64,000 nucleotides of DNA from NCBI RefSeq assembly GCF_006440775.1, contig NZ_VFTZ01000001.1, forward strand, positions 310,001-374,000. Reading direction: 5' to 3'. Shown here in pieces: positions 1-8,283 of the stretch; position 1 is the stretch's first letter; each line of letters starts with the position of its first letter. The notes beneath the pieces were generated by a model, which had not been told where the DNA came from, ran no database searches, and was given only the letters and a program-made list of their open reading frames with translations. This stretch comes from Mesorhizobium sp. B2-7-2. GTDB taxonomy: Bacteria > Pseudomonadota > Alphaproteobacteria > Rhizobiales > Rhizobiaceae. Made by a program: the position numbers and the translations under genes.

Positions 1-2
1 GC

Positions 3-656
3 CTGCGTGTCAGCGCGATACTCGGCGAAGCTCTCGACGCGCGCGGCTATTTGCGTGGCAAGGCGCGGCAGGACCGCATTGCCGAGCTTCTTGCCCTTGT
101 CGGCCTCTCACCCGATCATGCCTCTCGCTACCCGCATGAATTTTCAGGTGGCCAGCGCCAACGGATCGGCATTGCCCGGGCACTTGCGGTGGAACCAGAA
201 TTCATTGTTGCCGACGAGCCGGTTTCGGCGCTCGACGTCTCGGTGCAGGCCCAAGTGCTCAACCTGATTGGCGATCTGCAAAAGCGGCTTGGCCTGACGC
301 TGCTGTTCATCGCGCATGACCTGTCGGTGGTTGAATATTTGTGCGACGAGGTCGTCGTCATGTATCTCGGCCGGGTGATGGAGCGTGGTCCAAGCAGGCT
401 GGTCTATGCGGCGCCACGGCATCCCTACACCAGGGCGTTACTGGCAACCGCACCGGTGCCGGATCCAACGCGCGTGCGCGTTCGGGTCCCGCTCCTGGGC
501 GATATTCCCAGCCCGATTGATCCGCCATCGGGCTGTGTCTTTCGCACTCGCTGTCCGGAAGCAATCGAAGCCTGCGCCGCGGTAATCCCGCCGGTTTCGC
601 CCATCGGCGGCGGACATCATGTGGCCTGCATTCGCCACGACCAAAGAAATGACTGA
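3..656 (+). CDS. Oligo/dipeptide ABC transporter ATP-binding protein (5' end outside window)
   Basis: This is the C-terminal two thirds of a cytoplasmic ATPase that energises a peptide/nickel-type ABC importer. Reading frame 3 is open from the window edge. It contains the ABC signature [15 protein letters not shown], the Walker B stretch [12 protein letters not shown] and an H-loop (FIAHDLSVVEY). It ends with the oligopeptide-transporter C-terminal extension, recognisable by [20 protein letters not shown], which is characteristic of DppF/OppF subunits. Walker A lies upstream of the window. The gene is followed after 15 bp by a RidA gene, then a PLP enzyme and an IclR regulator, so it is probably the last transporter gene of a catabolic operon for a nitrogenous compound. 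The substrate cannot be told from the sequence. Confidence 0.93.
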   Translation: MRVSAILGEALDARGYLRGKARQDRIAELLALVGLSPDHASRYPHEFSGGQRQRIGIARALAVEPEFIVADEPVSALDVSVQAQVLNLIGDLQKRLGLTLLFIAHDLSVVEYLCDEVVVMYLGRVMERGPSRLVYAAPRHPYTRALLATAPVPDPTRVRVRVPLLGDIPSPIDPPSGCVFRTRCPEAIEACAAVIPPVSPIGGGHHVACIRHDQRND

Positions 657-671
657 CTGGAGTTCGCTTAC

Positions 672-1163
672 ATGACTTTTTCCGAGCCGATGAAGCGATC
701 GGAAAACTCGCCCAATGACCGGCTGAAGGCGCTGGGCATCACCCTGCCCCAGGCACCGCCTCCAATCGCCAATTTTGTCACCCACGTTCAGGAAGGCAAG
801 CTTCTGTTCCTGTCCGGTCAGGGGCCGACCGAGGCTGACGGCATGCAGCACACCGGCAAGGTCGGCGGCAACGTGACGGTGGAGCAGGCCTATGCACATG
901 CACGGCTGACCGGCATCAACCTGCTTGCCGTGATGCGATCTGCGCTCCACGACTTGAGCCGTGTGCGGCGTGTGGTGAAACTGCTCGGCATGGTCAATGC
1001 CGTGCCCGATTTCGCCGACCATCCTGCCGTCATCAATGGCTGCTCGGATCTGTTCATCGACGTCTTCGGCCCGGCCGGAATTCACGCGCGCTCGGCCGTC
1101 GGGCACGGTTCGCTGCCTGGCCAAATCACCGTCGAGATCGAAGCCATCATCGCCATCGATTGA
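672..1163 (+). CDS. RidA family protein (enamine/imine deaminase-like)
   Basis: The 163-residue product matches the RidA/YjgF/UK114 family. It has the central pattern LFLSGQGP, a conserved glycine-rich beta strand and the C-terminal segment [21 protein letters not shown]. RidA proteins hydrolyse reactive enamines and imines released by PLP enzymes. Placement directly before a PLP-dependent enzyme gene (25 bp) suggests it clears intermediates made by that enzyme. The arginine in the [11 protein letters not shown] segment matches the family's usual catalytic Arg. The start at 672 was chosen because it follows the ABC gene stop closely; the ribosome-binding site is weak. It is probably co-transcribed with the transporter. 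Confidence 0.88.
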   Translation: MTFSEPMKRSENSPNDRLKALGITLPQAPPPIANFVTHVQEGKLLFLSGQGPTEADGMQHTGKVGGNVTVEQAYAHARLTGINLLAVMRSALHDLSRVRRVVKLLGMVNAVPDFADHPAVINGCSDLFIDVFGPAGIHARSAVGHGSLPGQITVEIEAIIAID

Positions 1164-1188
1164 ATTCCCACTAAGGAGCACCACCGCC

Positions 1189-2388
1189 ATGCCGATTGAG
1201 GACATTCGTCGCCGCCTTGGCTTGAGACCGGTCATCAATGTTTCCGGCACGATGACTGGGCTCGGCGCCTCCATCGTGGTGCCGGATGCCGTCGAAGCAG
1301 TGGCGGCGATCCTGACCGAATTCGTCGAAATGAGTGACTTACAACGTCGCGCCAGCGCCGTGATCGCCGACCTGACCGGCGCCGAAGCCGGCTTTGTCAC
1401 GGCGTCCTGCTCGGCGGCGATCAGCCTGGCGGTGGCAGCCTGCATGACCGGACCTGATCTGGTCGCGATCGAACGCCTGCCCGACACGGCCGGGCTGAAG
1501 GACGAGGTGGTCATCCAGTCCGGCCATATGGTGAGCTACGGCGCGCCCATCGAGCAGGCGATCCGTATTGCCGGAGCCAAGGTCGTGCCGGTCGGCCAGG
1601 CGACAAGTGCCGCGGCCTATCAACTCGCCGGCGCCCTTACCGAAAACACCGCGGCCGCCGTCTACGTCGTGTCACACCACGTGGTGGGCTACGCGCAAAT
1701 CCCCTTGAAGATTTTCGCCGAAGTGGCCCACGCGCGCAACGTACCGGTGATCGTCGATGCGGCGTCGGAATACGACCTGAAGGGTTTCCTGGCCGATGGA
1801 GCCGACCTGGTTCTTTATTCCGGTCACAAGTTTCTCGGCGGCCCAACCTCGGGCATCGTTGCAGGACCCAAGGCAAGGGTGCGCGACGTCTATCTGCAAA
1901 ATCGCGGCATTGGCCGCGGCATGAAGGTGGGCAAGGAAGGCATCGTCGGCGCTGTGGCGGCACTTCAGGCATGGAAAACACGTGACCATGACGGCATCCG
2001 CGCCCGCGAACGCAAGGCGCTCGACTGCTGGGTCGAGGCGCTCGATGGCCGACCGGGTATAATCGCCGAGATCGCCCCGGATCCGACCAAAAATCCGCTC
2101 GATCGTCTGAAAGTTTCGGTCAACCCTGCTGAAGCCCGCGTTGCCGCCTGGGATCTGGCCGACCGCCTGGCTGCCGGCGACCCTCCGGTCGTCGTGCGCG
2201 ACCATGAGGTCGAGCACGGCTATTTCTTCCTCGACCCCTGCAATCTGCATCCGGGTGAGGAGCTTGTCGTGGCAAAGCGACTGGCCGTGGAACTGGATCA
2301 GGCGCGCAAGTCGAACGTGATGGCCGCCACGTCCTTTGAGGAGCGCCTGCGCGCACGGGAAGCGGCGATCCTGAAATGGCCGGATTGA
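1189..2388 (+). CDS. SelA-like PLP-dependent enzyme (aminotransferase class V fold)
   Basis: The 399-residue protein has the fold-type I PLP enzyme layout. The N-terminus [12 protein letters not shown] is typical of the SelA/D-glucosaminate-6-phosphate ammonia-lyase-like group. [14 protein letters not shown] gives the cofactor-binding Asp, and [16 protein letters not shown] gives the Schiff-base lysine. The open frame extends upstream to 997, but ATG 1189 follows an AAGGAG ribosome-binding site at 1173-1178 and matches the family's N-terminus. Neighbouring RidA and IclR genes point to catabolism of an amino acid or amino sugar acid. Members of this group act as ammonia-lyases or aldolases; the precise reaction here is not predictable. 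Confidence 0.85.
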   Translation: MPIEDIRRRLGLRPVINVSGTMTGLGASIVVPDAVEAVAAILTEFVEMSDLQRRASAVIADLTGAEAGFVTASCSAAISLAVAACMTGPDLVAIERLPDTAGLKDEVVIQSGHMVSYGAPIEQAIRIAGAKVVPVGQATSAAAYQLAGALTENTAAAVYVVSHHVVGYAQIPLKIFAEVAHARNVPVIVDAASEYDLKGFLADGADLVLYSGHKFLGGPTSGIVAGPKARVRDVYLQNRGIGRGMKVGKEGIVGAVAALQAWKTRDHDGIRARERKALDCWVEALDGRPGIIAEIAPDPTKNPLDRLKVSVNPAEARVAAWDLADRLAAGDPPVVVRDHEVEHGYFFLDPCNLHPGEELVVAKRLAVELDQARKSNVMAATSFEERLRAREAAILKWPD

Positions 2389-2439
2389 TATATCAGGTAT
2401 CGCAAACAGCCATCCCATTCTACACTCGCCTTGAGAAAG

Positions 2440-3267
2440 ATGTCCGAACCAATGACCAGGATAGTGGCCCACATCGAAGCGGCGCCAATTGCGGCGCCTG
2501 AGCCGCGCCGCTCGCGCACCAGCGGCATCGACCGGGCGCTGCAGATCCTCGATTATCTGCAGAAGGTGGAGCGACCGGCGACCGCCTACGAGATCGCCCG
2601 CGACATAGGCGCGCCGCTGTCGACCATCTATGTGATCGTTGACGACCTGGTGGAGAAGGAGTTGCTTGACCGGCAGGACAACGGCCTCCTGTGGCTCGGG
2701 CCTCGCCTCTACCACTATGGTTTGACCTATGCGCGCACCCTTGATCTTCTCAACGTCGCGATCCAGGAGATGCACGAACTCGCCCTAAGCTCGGGCGAGA
2801 CCATCCAGATTTGCGGGCGCGATGGCGATCACATGGTGGTGCTCGCCATGAAGGAGGGCAAGGACCACTTCCAGGTGACCTCGCGCGTAGGCACCCGCAG
2901 CCCCCTCAACTGGACCGCCTCCGGCCGCATGCTGGTCGGCCACTTGCCGGAAGAGGAACGCCGCGCCATTTTTGCGCGCTCCGCAACGGCTTCCCCGACC
3001 GGCCGAGCCGAAACGGATGAGAAGGTGCTGGCGAGCACGGCCGCCGCGGCCCTCGAACAACGCCTCTCAATCCAGGCCGGTGAATCCGACTTCTCTGTGG
3101 CCTGCATCGCCGCCCCCATATGCGACGGCGAGGGGGCTTGCAGGGCGACGATCTCTATCGTGGTTCCCGATATCAAGCTGAAACAGAAGAACCCGGATCT
3201 GATCCATCTGGTCAAAGCTAGCGCCAGGCGTATCGAATCCCGGTTGGGCTGGCGCAGTGTAAGGTGA
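2440..3267 (+). CDS. IclR family transcriptional regulator
   Basis: The product has an N-terminal winged helix (GIDRALQILDYLQ through the recognition segment LSTIYVIVDDLVEKELL) and the C-terminal IclR effector domain (LALSSGETIQI, GTRSPLNWTASGRMLVGHLP). IclR proteins bind DNA as dimers and usually control adjacent catabolic operons in response to a small metabolite. It lies 51 bp after the PLP enzyme gene on the same strand, so it may be the last gene of that operon or its local regulator. The start is uncertain among TTG 2431, ATG 2440 and ATG 2452; 2440 is preferred as the first ATG. Confidence 0.88.
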   Translation: MSEPMTRIVAHIEAAPIAAPEPRRSRTSGIDRALQILDYLQKVERPATAYEIARDIGAPLSTIYVIVDDLVEKELLDRQDNGLLWLGPRLYHYGLTYARTLDLLNVAIQEMHELALSSGETIQICGRDGDHMVVLAMKEGKDHFQVTSRVGTRSPLNWTASGRMLVGHLPEEERRAIFARSATASPTGRAETDEKVLASTAAAALEQRLSIQAGESDFSVACIAAPICDGEGACRATISIVVPDIKLKQKNPDLIHLVKASARRIESRLGWRSVR

Positions 3268-3361
3268 CTAACAACGGCGACCGATCGGCATCCCACGCGC
3301 GTCCGTCATTACTGGCAACCGCGCCTCGACCTGGACTAGACGCCAAGATAGCGCTGCAGGC

Positions 3362-3524
3362 GGCGGCGCCGAGCACTGGGCCGTCGTCGCTTCGCTGATC
3401 GAGACCTGCAAGCTGAACGACGTCGAGCCGCTCGGCTACCTCGCCGAAGTGCTCGCCCGGATCGTCAATGGCCACCCAAACAGCCAGATCGACGATCTCC
3501 TACCCTGGGCCTACATCGCCAATC
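3362..3524 (+). pseudogene. IS66-family transposase (TnpC), C-terminal fragment
   Basis: Translation in the frame of position 3365 gives GAEHWAVVASLIETCKLNDV, followed by LAEVLARIVNGHPNSQIDDLLPWAYI. This is the typical extreme C-terminus of IS66 transposases. Nothing upstream of GGAEHW resembles the rest of the transposase, so only about 55 residues remain. It is followed directly by a second, larger IS66 fragment in another frame, which points to nested or recombined IS copies. It is not functional. Confidence 0.85.
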
Positions 3525-3534
3525 AGAAGGTTAA

Positions 3535-4365
3535 GGCCGCAGCAAGACCGATACCGGCCGAGCCTGTGTCTATGTCCGCGATGACCGGCCCTTTGTTGGG
3601 ACCGCACCGCCGGCAGCGCTGTTCTATGCCTCGCGCGACCGGTCGGGCGATCATCCCGAGCGGCACTTAAGGCAGTTCACCGGCATTCTGCAGGCCGATG
3701 CCTATGCCGGCTACAACGGGCTTTATCTCCCCGACCGGAGACCCGGACCGGTCACGGAAGCGCTGTGCTGGAGCCATGCGCGGCGCAAGTTCTTCGTCCT
3801 TGCCGACATCGCCGCCAGTGCGCGTCGAGGGAAGACGGCGCCGCCGATCTCGCCGATCGCCTTCGAGACCGTCAAACGCATCGATCTCCTGTTCGACGTC
3901 GAGCGCGACATAAATGGAATGGCTGCCGAGCAGCGCCTCGCCGTCAGGTCGGAACGGGCTGCGCCACTCGTCGCTGACCTGGAAGAGTGGCTGCGTGGCG
4001 AGCGGGCCAAGCTCTCGCGCCACGCGCCGGTTGCCCAGGCGATCGACTACATGCTCAAGCGCTGGGCAGGCTTCACCCGTTTCCTCGAAGACGGGCGCAT
4101 CTGTCTCACGAACAATGCTGCCGAACGGGCGCTGCGTGGTCTGGCTCTCGGCAGAAAGTCGTGGCTCTTCGCGGGTTCAGACCGTGGCGCCGACCGCGCT
4201 GCCATCATGTATACGCTGATCGGCACGGCGAAGCTTAATGACGTCGATCCACAGGCCTGGCTGAGCGACGTGCTCGCCCGCATCGCCGACACGCCGCAAG
4301 GCCGGCTGAACGAACTCCTGCCGTGGAACTGGAAACGTCGATCATCGAAGGCCATCGCTGCATAG
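3535..4365 (+). pseudogene. IS66-family transposase (TnpC), N-terminally truncated
   Basis: The frame is open from just after a TAA at 3532 and encodes about 276 residues of an IS66 transposase. Visible are GRACVYVRDDRPF, the catalytic-domain segment TGILQADAYAGYNGL with its Asp, the zinc-like motif ALCWSHARRKF, and LTNNAAERALRGLALGRKSW containing the catalytic Glu. The end is LNELLPWNW. The usual N-terminal part (leucine zipper and first Asp region, roughly 200 residues) is missing and there is no good start codon before ATG 3919. It would therefore be inactive, although the DDE core partly survives. A different 91-residue gene starts 9 bp later. Confidence 0.88.
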
Positions 4366-4374
4366 GACAAGAGA

Positions 4375-4650
4375 ATGGCTCACGGGCGAAACAAGTATCA
4401 GTCACGAGAAAACCGGGCTCGGGTTCGGGAGATTTTGCTGCACGATTGGGATCCTATCGGCGTCTCCGGCATACCAGATGCCACCGGCGAATATGACGCC
4501 TACGCCGACACGGTCTACGTGATGTTGATGGACGAAAGCGCCACCGCGAGTGACATCGCAGCCTATCTATTCGCCGTAGCTACCGAGCATATGGGACTAA
4601 CGGACCGCGGACAGCTAGCTGAGAGAAGCGGGTCGCCAAACTTCTGGTGA
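4375..4650 (+). CDS. Conserved hypothetical protein, 91 aa
   Basis: This small soluble acidic protein has the pattern VREILLHDWDPIGV, then a DATGEYDAYADTVYVML core and SDIAAYLFAVATEHMGL. Short proteins with a 'DWDPIGV...EYD.Y...' pattern and a terminal helical segment are widespread in proteobacteria with no assigned function; that statement is from memory. It has no signal peptide or membrane segment. It starts 9 bp after the IS66 remnant, so its native promoter may have been replaced. It looks like a real coding sequence because the composition and pattern are protein-like throughout. Confidence 0.6.
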   Translation: MAHGRNKYQSRENRARVREILLHDWDPIGVSGIPDATGEYDAYADTVYVMLMDESATASDIAAYLFAVATEHMGLTDRGQLAERSGSPNFW

Positions 4651-4938
4651 GTGCCCGACCTGAGTTCGGCAACCACTAACGGCCTTCGTCCAATATCGGC
4701 GCCACCGCGGCCTTTGCCGGAGGGTTACGACCCGACGGACTTTCCTTGGCCCCATATTGCTTCGGTCCTTGATGACCTGAAGGAAATAGCCGGGAGCCTG
4801 CCATTAGAACGGCTTCAGCGATCCGCCGTTCACGAGGACTGTAGGCGCTATCAAGCGATGGGCGCCAACGTCGTCAGTCTGCGAATCCAAGGCGCCAACC
4901 TGCGTAACGGGGGCCGAAGAGGACGACAAGGTTACTAA
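4651..4938 (+). CDS. Hypothetical protein, 95 aa (doubtful)
   Basis: A GTG-initiated frame begins directly after the preceding gene's stop codon, which could reflect translational coupling. The first two thirds (PLPEGYDPTDFPWPHIASVLDDLKEIAGSLPLERLQ) look like genuine protein. The last 25 residues (LRNGGRRGRQGY) look like readthrough into non-coding DNA, so the reading frame may be broken. No family was recognised. Confidence 0.3.
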   Translation: MPDLSSATTNGLRPISAPPRPLPEGYDPTDFPWPHIASVLDDLKEIAGSLPLERLQRSAVHEDCRRYQAMGANVVSLRIQGANLRNGGRRGRQGY

Positions 4939-5392
4939 GAACGAGTGCCAGCTTGACGAAACGTGGGTCACGGCGGCGGAGCCGGGCAAATATGGCGGGA
5001 AAGAGCAGAAAATACCCGAACAGACGCCGCTGCAATCGATAAGCGACGAATCGCAGCGAATTCAAGGTTTAATACCGCAATTAACGCGACGCCATTGTAA
5101 GCGGGCTAAAGACACGGGTTTCATTCTGGTTTGCTGGTGAGCCTTTCAACTGTCGCAATGATCGCCTTGGCAAGCGCCTCCTCCTCCGTGGAAGCGGCCG
5201 GCGAGGCAGTGGATCAAACTGGGGCTGATTGGCTGTGTGAAGCGTCTGCACGGGCGAGGATGACTTGCGCCACGCGTCGTTGCAGGATTTTCGAGAAGAC
5301 CCCGCCTAAAGTCGATCCGTTCGATACGGCTCTGTTGGGACGAAAACCCAACATTGCCGCTGCTTCTCTAGTTCGATCTGCATCTCGTCCCC
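4939..5392. other. Intergenic stretch without a convincing gene
   Basis: A 165-residue plus-strand frame (5131-5628) and several minus-strand frames cross this stretch. None has protein-like composition or a recognisable pattern, and the plus frame runs through a strong terminator hairpin. A short transcript ending at that hairpin (a small RNA) is possible but not shown. Confidence 0.4.
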
Positions 5393-5432
5393 AAAAAGCC
5401 CGCTGCCAGGGGGACAGGACAACGGGCTTTTT
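5393..5432 (+). terminator. Rho-independent terminator
   Basis: The perfect 10-bp inverted repeat AAAAAGCCCG / CGGGCTTTTT is separated by 20 bases and ends in a T-run. The stem also carries A-run/T-run ends, so it could terminate in both directions, including for the minus-strand small genes at 5565-6045. No gene on the plus strand clearly precedes it. Confidence 0.75.
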
Positions 5433-5564
5433 CATGAGGGGACTTATTGGAGGCGGCTGCATCCCTGAGGAATCGACCGCCTACCGTAACAATCTTAGCG
5501 AGGGAAATGTTCCATATCGGGACGAATGGGCCGCCACTACCGCTGACCGGCAAGATGACGACGA

Positions 5565-5792
5565 TCAGGGAACCCCCGCGTCGAATTCAATCGCAAACCC
5601 AGCGTCGATCGCGCTTCGTGCAATGTAGTCGGCCAGTTCCCAATCCGTCATTTCGCAAAGCGGGAACATTTCTCTAAGGCCCCGGATGACCTCGGATATC
5701 GAAACGCTCGAATTGTCGACCTTATCAATCAGGTAACAGATAATCGCTTGGCGAACGTCCGATGCAGTGAGCGTCTGCGCAAGCGCGGGCAT
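5565..5792 (-). CDS. Small conserved-looking protein, 75 aa (paralogue of the next gene)
   Basis: The protein is acidic and helical: TASDVRQAIICYLIDK, then SISEVIRGLREMFPLCEMTD, WELADYIARSAIDAGFAIEFD. It aligns with the neighbouring 81-residue protein: SISEVIRGLREMFPLCEMTDWEL against SIAQAIRAIRRLMPACRATDHEL, followed by A(I/C)..G(F/V)...FD. The two genes are 7 bp apart on the same strand and are presumably an operon from a local duplication. No known domain was recognised. The shape (helix, 'MP.C..TD.EL', then a small strand) suggests a small regulatory or binding module, but the function is unknown. Confidence 0.6.
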   Translation of the reverse strand: MPALAQTLTASDVRQAIICYLIDKVDNSSVSISEVIRGLREMFPLCEMTDWELADYIARSAIDAGFAIEFDAGVP

Positions 5793-5799
5793 CGCTGTC

Positions 5800-6045
5800 C
5801 TACGAGTGGAGCCGCGTTTCCGCGCTGGCGGCCGTTGTCACGTCGAAGGCGACGGGCACACCATGAACGATGCAGGCGGCCGCCAACATCTCCTCCAGTT
5901 CGTGGTCGGTGGCTCTGCAGGCCGGCATCAGTCTTCGGATTGCGCGGATTGCCTGTGCGATGGAAAGGAAGCAAGCCCGGCCTCTGGAAAGGACATAAGC
6001 TTCGGTCGCCTTTTCAACCGTAACGCTTTGAAAAGTGTTGGTCAT
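5800..6045 (-). CDS. Small conserved-looking protein, 81 aa (upstream paralogue)
   Basis: This is the first gene of the two-gene unit. The motif SIAQAIRAIRRLMPACRATDHELEEML, followed by AAACIVHGVPVAFDV, parallels the downstream 75-residue protein over about 45 residues, so the two are diverged tandem duplicates. There is no signal peptide or membrane segment. A GGAGG-like ribosome-binding site lies just upstream of the ATG at 6045 (reverse of 'gagttcctccc'), and a dyad at 6082-6100 sits in the promoter region. The function is unknown. Confidence 0.6.
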   Translation of the reverse strand: MTNTFQSVTVEKATEAYVLSRGRACFLSIAQAIRAIRRLMPACRATDHELEEMLAAACIVHGVPVAFDVTTAASAETRLHS

Positions 6046-6081
6046 TGCGAGTTCCTCCCTGAACCCAAACCAGCACGATTT

Positions 6082-6100
6082 ACGGCCAATATTCGGCCGT
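6082..6100. promoter_or_regulatory. Dyad ACGGCC-N7-GGCCGT upstream of the small-gene pair
   Basis: A perfect 6+6 inverted repeat lies 37 bp upstream of the start at 6045, in the gap between the small-gene pair and the convergent end of the Crp/Fnr gene. The spacing and symmetry suit a repressor operator. There is no T-run, so a terminator is less likely. Confidence 0.4.
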
Positions 6101-6129
6101 CTACAAGCTTATGTCCGATTCCGGACAAT

Positions 6130-6831
6130 TCAGCCGGGGGCAATGCCGAAGTGGCGTTGCTCCTCCTCCCCATAGGCGCCTCTCGTGAGCTTTATCATTC
6201 CGGCGCGGTCGACGATTGTGATCTCGCCGCGCCTGGCATGGACCAGTCCCCTATATTCGAGCATTTGGAGGGCCGCAGTAACGCCGGTGCGCCGAGAGCC
6301 GAGCATAGTCGCGAGAAATTCGTGCGTCAGGTTGATCTTGCTTCCCCCCACGCGGTCATGGACCATGAGCAACCATCGGCCCAGTCGTTCTTCGATCTTA
6401 GAGTGACCGTTGACCAGTGCCGTTCGGGATGACTGAACTAGGAATGCGTGGGCGTAGCGAAGCAGCGACTCGCGAAGGGTCCGGCTTTCTGCAATCGCAG
6501 CGCGAAGATTTTCAACAGGCAGGCACCAGCCATTGCTGGCGACTTGAATATAGGTTGCGTTGGGAGAACTGTCCTGACCGAGAATTATCGTAACCCCTGT
6601 CATGCCGTCGCGACCGATGATGCCGACTTCGCTCTGTCGTCCTCCGGTCATGGTGGCAACCACCGATGCGATACCCGTCTCTGGAAAATAGATATGCTCG
6701 ATCGAGTGATAGGGTTCTTCCAGCCGGGCGTTGATAGCGAGTTCGACACGATGCATGGACGGCTGCAAAAGCGCAAAATCCTCTGCAGCAATAGATTTCA
6801 AAATGTAGTTGCGAAGATTGAGTTGAGGCAT
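6130..6831 (-). CDS. Crp/Fnr family transcriptional regulator
   Basis: The 233-residue product has an N-terminal cyclic-nucleotide-binding-like beta barrel (SIEHIYFPETGIASVVATM, VGIIGRDGMTGV) and a C-terminal winged helix with the recognition segment TMLGSRRTGVTAALQMLEYRGLV. Proteins of this subtype are common in rhizobia, often lack the iron-sulphur cysteines of Fnr, and respond to stress or unknown ligands. No N-terminal cysteine cluster is seen here. GTG 6858 extends the frame, but ATG 6831 follows an AGGGAGAGA ribosome-binding site and is preferred. The gene converges with nothing obvious and probably acts elsewhere or on neighbouring small genes. Confidence 0.9.
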   Translation of the reverse strand: MPQLNLRNYILKSIAAEDFALLQPSMHRVELAINARLEEPYHSIEHIYFPETGIASVVATMTGGRQSEVGIIGRDGMTGVTIILGQDSSPNATYIQVASNGWCLPVENLRAAIAESRTLRESLLRYAHAFLVQSSRTALVNGHSKIEERLGRWLLMVHDRVGGSKINLTHEFLATMLGSRRTGVTAALQMLEYRGLVHARRGEITIVDRAGMIKLTRGAYGEEEQRHFGIAPG

Positions 6832-6865
6832 GGCTCTCTCCCTAACGGGCAAGAGCACGTACCTC

Positions 6866-7189
6866 TCACTGTCGGCTGCATCCGAACATCTGGCGGCCGA
6901 TATCCAGGAGCATAAGCCTCGGGCGGCCGACTAGCAATATGACGGCGTGCGCGCATTGCCAAGTCAGCATTAGTGGCGGCGTGTCATAGCGATCGGCCAG
7001 AACGCAACCAAAGCCAGCTTCCCCTGCGATCGGAACACGCTGGCCGATCAGGTCAGCCACGCCGCGATAGACCGTGCGTTTCGACATCTCAAGTTCGGCG
7101 CCCAGCGCTGCCGCCGTCACGGGCCGGCTGGAGCGGCGCAGGATCTGGATGATCTGGAAAAGGCGATCGGCGCGGCGCACTGCTGTCAC
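6866..7189 (-). pseudogene. YafY-like HTH regulator, truncated
   Basis: The first ~70 residues are a typical DeoR/YafY-type HTH (RADRLFQIIQILRRSSRPVTAAALGAELEMSKRTVYRGVADL), followed by VPIAGEAGFGCVLADRYDTPPLMLT. Full-length members are about 230 residues with a WYL effector domain. Here similarity stops right after PPLMLT and the last 30 residues (WQCAHAVILLV...) are unrelated, so the WYL domain has been lost, probably by deletion or recombination. It is divergent from the VOC gene at 7277, an arrangement common for intact YafY regulators. The remaining HTH could still bind DNA. Confidence 0.75.
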
Positions 7190-7276
7190 CTGCTGCCATC
7201 ATGCTGGCAGCAGCCCTATGCCACAAGGCACACGCAGGCCACCGCATTCGCCGTGGCCAACCCGCGAGGATCCGTC

Positions 7277-7675
7277 ATGAAATTTGCTTCGACCCGTTTG
7301 ATCGCCGCCGACATCGCTGCCGTCGTGCGCTTCTACGAAACGCTCACCGGGACAACAGCCGACTGGCTCGCCCCGGTCTTTGCCGAAATTGTCGTGGCTG
7401 GCGGGGTTATCGCGATCGGCGGGGCGGGAACGGTCGCTCTTTTCCGTGAAGGCAGCGCGCAACCTGCCTCTAATCGCACGGCCATTCTCGAATTTTTGGT
7501 CGCGGACGTCGATGCCGAATTTGCTCGTCTGAAGGAAATCGTAGAAGTCGTTCAGGAGCCTAAGGACATGCCTTGGGGCAACCGTGCCGCCCAATTCCGC
7601 GATCCGGAAGGTACGCTGGTTAGCCTGTTCACGCCCGTGACCGATGCGGCCAAGCTGCGCTTCGGGTCGCGATAG
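7277..7675 (+). CDS. VOC/glyoxalase superfamily protein
   Basis: The 132-residue protein has two beta-alpha-beta-beta-beta halves: FASTRLIAADIAAVVRFYETLTG at the start and LEFLVADVDAEFARLKE in the middle, ending in AAQFRDPEGTLVSLFTP. The last pattern carries the usual metal-ligand Glu of glyoxalase/bleomycin-resistance/dioxygenase-superfamily proteins. ATG 7277 follows GAGGAT and fits the family start, so it is preferred over GTG 7253. It is transcribed divergently from the truncated YafY-like regulator, which may have been its regulator. The substrate is unknown. Confidence 0.85.
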   Translation: MKFASTRLIAADIAAVVRFYETLTGTTADWLAPVFAEIVVAGGVIAIGGAGTVALFREGSAQPASNRTAILEFLVADVDAEFARLKEIVEVVQEPKDMPWGNRAAQFRDPEGTLVSLFTPVTDAAKLRFGSR

Positions 7676-7780
7676 ACCACGGTGAAAGTCCAAGCCTGGC
7701 TGCGACATCCAGACGCGCCAGCCTGTAGACCACGCCCCCAGGCGGAAAAGCTCCCTACGACGGTAAAAGTCGATACTTTA

Positions 7781-8056
7781 ATGCAGATGTGCGTGCTTCA
7801 CCGGACGGTTACCTGCTATCGCCATAATGATCTCTCTTTCAGTGAGACTGACGTCGAAAATATGCGGAAAGCCGTGAAGGCGATTTCTAACAAGTCAGAC
7901 TTGGATCAGGCTGCCAAGGACCAAAATTGGCAGTATGGTCAGTACGGGCTGAATCTGGCTCTTAGCCAGCCGACATCCGAAGTCTGTGCGGCGGCTAGGA
8001 CTCAAGCAGCATTGCTGCTTCCTCAGGCGATCAATCCAGACAAGAACCCGTTTTAA
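7781..8056 (+). CDS. Hypothetical protein, ~91 aa
   Basis: The frame is open from GTG 7682, but the first 30 residues are low-quality sequence. From ATG 7781 it reads like a protein: SETDVENMRKAVKAISNKSDLDQAAKDQNWQ, then a C-terminal segment ending NPDKNPF. There is no signal peptide or transmembrane segment and no family was recognised. It could be a fragment. Confidence 0.4.
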   Translation: MQMCVLHRTVTCYRHNDLSFSETDVENMRKAVKAISNKSDLDQAAKDQNWQYGQYGLNLALSQPTSEVCAAARTQAALLLPQAINPDKNPF

Positions 8057-8283
8057 GGTTCAGGTCACGCGTCGCACCTGATCCAACTGTACGCCGCCCA
8101 CGCGTGAGCGGCACATCACTTACTATAGACGCGCTCCAGCGGCGATCGGCTTCGATGTTTCTTGTGGCACAGAGGCGGTTCGGGGGCGGAGGCCGTGAAA
8201 CTTCAAGAATGGACGTCCAGTTTGGCCCGGATAATCGTCATCTAAACGTTTTCAGGAAGCGGCGCGCAAACTCTCGGCACCCC

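Larger units (their letters stand above)
3362..4365 (+). mobile_element. IS66 remnant (two partial TnpC copies)
   Basis: Two successive IS66 transposase fragments in different frames form one decayed insertion. No tnpA/tnpB accessory genes and no terminal inverted repeats were recognised. It marks the boundary between the IclR-linked operon and an accessory region of small unknown genes. Confidence 0.8.

Noticed and set aside
438..1514. 358-residue minus-strand frame, and 1672-2775 minus
   Set aside because: Antisense to RidA, PLP-enzyme and IclR genes, with no family pattern.
5131..5628. 165-residue plus-strand frame with a hydrophobic start
   Set aside because: Runs through a perfect terminator hairpin and has no protein-like pattern after the first 30 residues.
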